Source: Vespa crabro (lineage: Eukaryota; Arthropoda; Insecta; Hymenoptera; Vespidae). Taken from it: a stretch of DNA of 64,000 nucleotides. The notes beneath the pieces are model-generated. The model saw only the letters and a list, made by a program, of their open reading frames with translations, had not been told where the DNA came from and did not search any database. Each line of letters starts with the position of its first letter. Positions within the stretch are counted from its first letter, which is position 1. The position numbers were made by a program, and so were the translations under genes. The DNA is taken from assembly GCF_910589235.1 (NCBI RefSeq), contig NC_060955.1:14528837-14592836 (forward strand). The letters run 5' to 3'. Below, piece after piece: positions 62,274 to 64,000 of the stretch.

Positions 62274-63092
62274 GTACTATGGAACATGATTCCTTCCTTT
62301 TTTTCCTCTACCCTTCTATTCTACTCTCTGCCTTTTTATCTATCACATTTATTCGTCTGACTGATACAGATTACGAAAAGAACAATATCATATTCTCGTT
62401 AATGTATCGATTTTATTTTACTTTTCTGATAATTGCTCTATTTTTCTTTCTCTTTATTTTCTTTTAAACTTATCTAGAGAACGTTGAAATAAGAATATAG
62501 ATTATGTAATGATACATAGTTGTCATTTAAGAATTTAGAATAATTCAAATGATTTTTCGTATATATATAATCCGAAAATTCTCAAATCATTATATAGAAT
62601 ATTTTTTCTTTCTCTTGTTTTTCGAAACAATAGATCATTAAATTTATTCGCAGCCGCCTTGCTTGCAAACATGGGAAGAGCCAGGAAACTACATAATGCT
62701 TATCTTCCTGCGCTTGTTTAATCAATTTCTATAGAATAAGCTTTATACGTACGTTATAAGCCAATACAGTAATAACCAAGTATTATTAATTGCATGGAAC
62801 CGTTAACAAGGATCTATTAACTTCTAGGAGGGCTATTTACAGTTTAGTTTGAATCTCTTCTCGAATTGTGATATTAAATTGATCGAGAGGTATCGACGTG
62901 TGATGAAAAAAATCAGAAAAATTCATATAGTATTTTTATCAAGGAAAAAAATAATTATATAAATTCTATTTAAATTACAAAGTTATCGGAATATCACTTT
63001 TGAAGCTTTTTATGTATTATGATCAGTTTAAAAAATAAAATGTTAGAACTATAGAGAATCGAGAAAATTGAATGTGGTTTTTTTTTCGATAG
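62274..63092 (+). other. Intron of the main gene
   Basis: An 819-base intron running from GTACTA to a T-tract and GATAG. No other feature was seen in it. Confidence 0.7.
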
Positions 63093-63273
63093 GACATCAA
63101 TCGGAAGATGATGGTTACATGAGTATGAATGGACGGAAAGCGAAAATGGCGTTGGTAGCATTACGTCCGGTTCCGGATTGCCCGGAACCACAAGACTCGG
63201 CGGGATTACCATCACAGGAATTTCCTCCGCCCCCTGAAGAGGCAGAACGCATCATTTCGACTCTTTTACCTAT
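63093..63273 (+). CDS. Exon with YMSM and Pro4 motifs, main gene
   Basis: The exon is bounded by a T9 tract with acceptor CGATAG and by a strong donor, CTAT|GTAAGT. It enters in phase 1 and leaves in phase 2. Residues (counting from the ATG at 41141): an acidic EDDG, then Y141-M-S-M144, a basic GRKAK, a hydrophobic MALVALRPVP, then a PSQEFPPPPEEAERIISTLL segment (173-191). YxxM is the consensus bound, when phosphorylated, by the SH2 domains of PI3-kinase p85; the Pro4 run is a possible Ena/VASP- or profilin-type site. This suggests a cytosolic signalling adaptor, but that is inference and I do not recognise the family. The product continues beyond the window. Confidence 0.8.
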
Positions 63274-64000
63274 GTAAGTTCAGCTACGCAATCAGTTCTC
63301 TACCAATAAGATAATTAATTGAAAGTAATTTTAATGCACATTAAATTTATCTTTTATTTTTTTCTATTTCTTTATCTTGTCATCTCTTACAACTTACGAA
63401 GGATTGCTGTGAAAAAAAGTTTTTGCTACCAATGTAAACAGCTATTTAATTTAACTGTTAAAAGCATCACTTTCTTATTTTTATGACAAGAAGAAAAATG
63501 ATACTTTTCTTAGAAATTTATTTTAGTACTTTTTTTCTATTCATTGTCTATTCATACTTGTATCGGATCAAAAGTATCCTTCTTTTCGAACTTTGACCAC
63601 TAAAGTCAAACCGAAATATACCTGAAGTAAGCTAAGAAACTTTATAGTTAAGAAAATTTAACTTTCCTTAAATTTACTTTCTCAAGAACTTTGATAATAT
63701 TCTCCGACCTTCGAGGTAAGACCTTGAATGGCAATTTGAAAAATCGGCGTAATTACTCTCCGCTTCTACGTGACGTAAATAGAGATTAACAGTCCTCTTA
63801 ATACACCTTCATGATTGTGTTAACAAAGGTCATTTCTAGCATTATCTTTTCCTTCAATGTTTAACAATTTTACATTTCTACAAAAAAATTAAACAACGCT
63901 TTCCCTTACCTTCGAACGCGATTTTAAAATTTTACTCGAATGGAACGATATTCTCAAAGTTGCTTCCGTTTGAAGCGCAAAGTAAAAAAGAAAAAGGAGA
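63274..64000 (+). other. Intron continuing past the right edge
   Basis: AT-rich sequence after a strong GTAAGT donor. No further exon before the window ends. Confidence 0.6.

Overview
The window is AT-rich animal DNA with long introns, many CG dinucleotides for its base composition, dense GA/CT, GATA and AT microsatellites, and decayed copies of jockey-like and piggyBac-like elements. No operon, ribosome-binding site, CRISPR array or canonical tRNA or rRNA gene was seen. Together this points to an insect, most likely a hymenopteran such as a bee; the species is inference.

The main result is a gene model on the + strand, assembled by hand from splice signals. It has a probable non-coding first exon ending at 22697, a 5'UTR exon at 26599-26661 holding an 11-codon upstream ORF, a start-codon exon at 41129-41191 (ATG at 41141, with an in-frame stop upstream in the joined mRNA), a small exon at 43726-43766, a Gly-rich acidic exon at 61969-62273, and an exon at 63093-63273 with a Tyr-Met-Ser-Met motif and a Pro4 stretch. 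Coding phases agree at every junction (0, 2, 1). The gene leaves the right edge in phase 2, so only about the first 192 residues are here. I do not recognise the family. Introns of about 14.5 kb and 18.2 kb make up most of the right two-thirds of the window and hold most of the repeats.

Left of that gene there are exon-like remains at 4941-5523 (a probable pseudogene with a one-base frame break, then a very well bounded small exon) and at 8760-8876. There is also a CpG-richer block at 5880-7160 and a decayed element of a class I cannot name (9541-11260).

Repeats: a tRNA-like element with about 20-bp terminal inverted repeats is present at five places (818-935, 49581-49611, 53216-53345, 57023-57171, 57403-57565). 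An AT-rich dispersed family occurs as a pair of units at each of two loci (3320-4710 and 39530-40230). Another family links 31490-31815 to 42055-42515 in opposite orientation, and both copies lie beside transposon ORF debris. A jockey-type retrotransposon remnant fills 50090-52335. A GC-rich block at 21020-21180 contains several perfect hairpins and palindromes. The remaining sequence is AT-rich intergenic or intronic DNA with no coding signal I could support.
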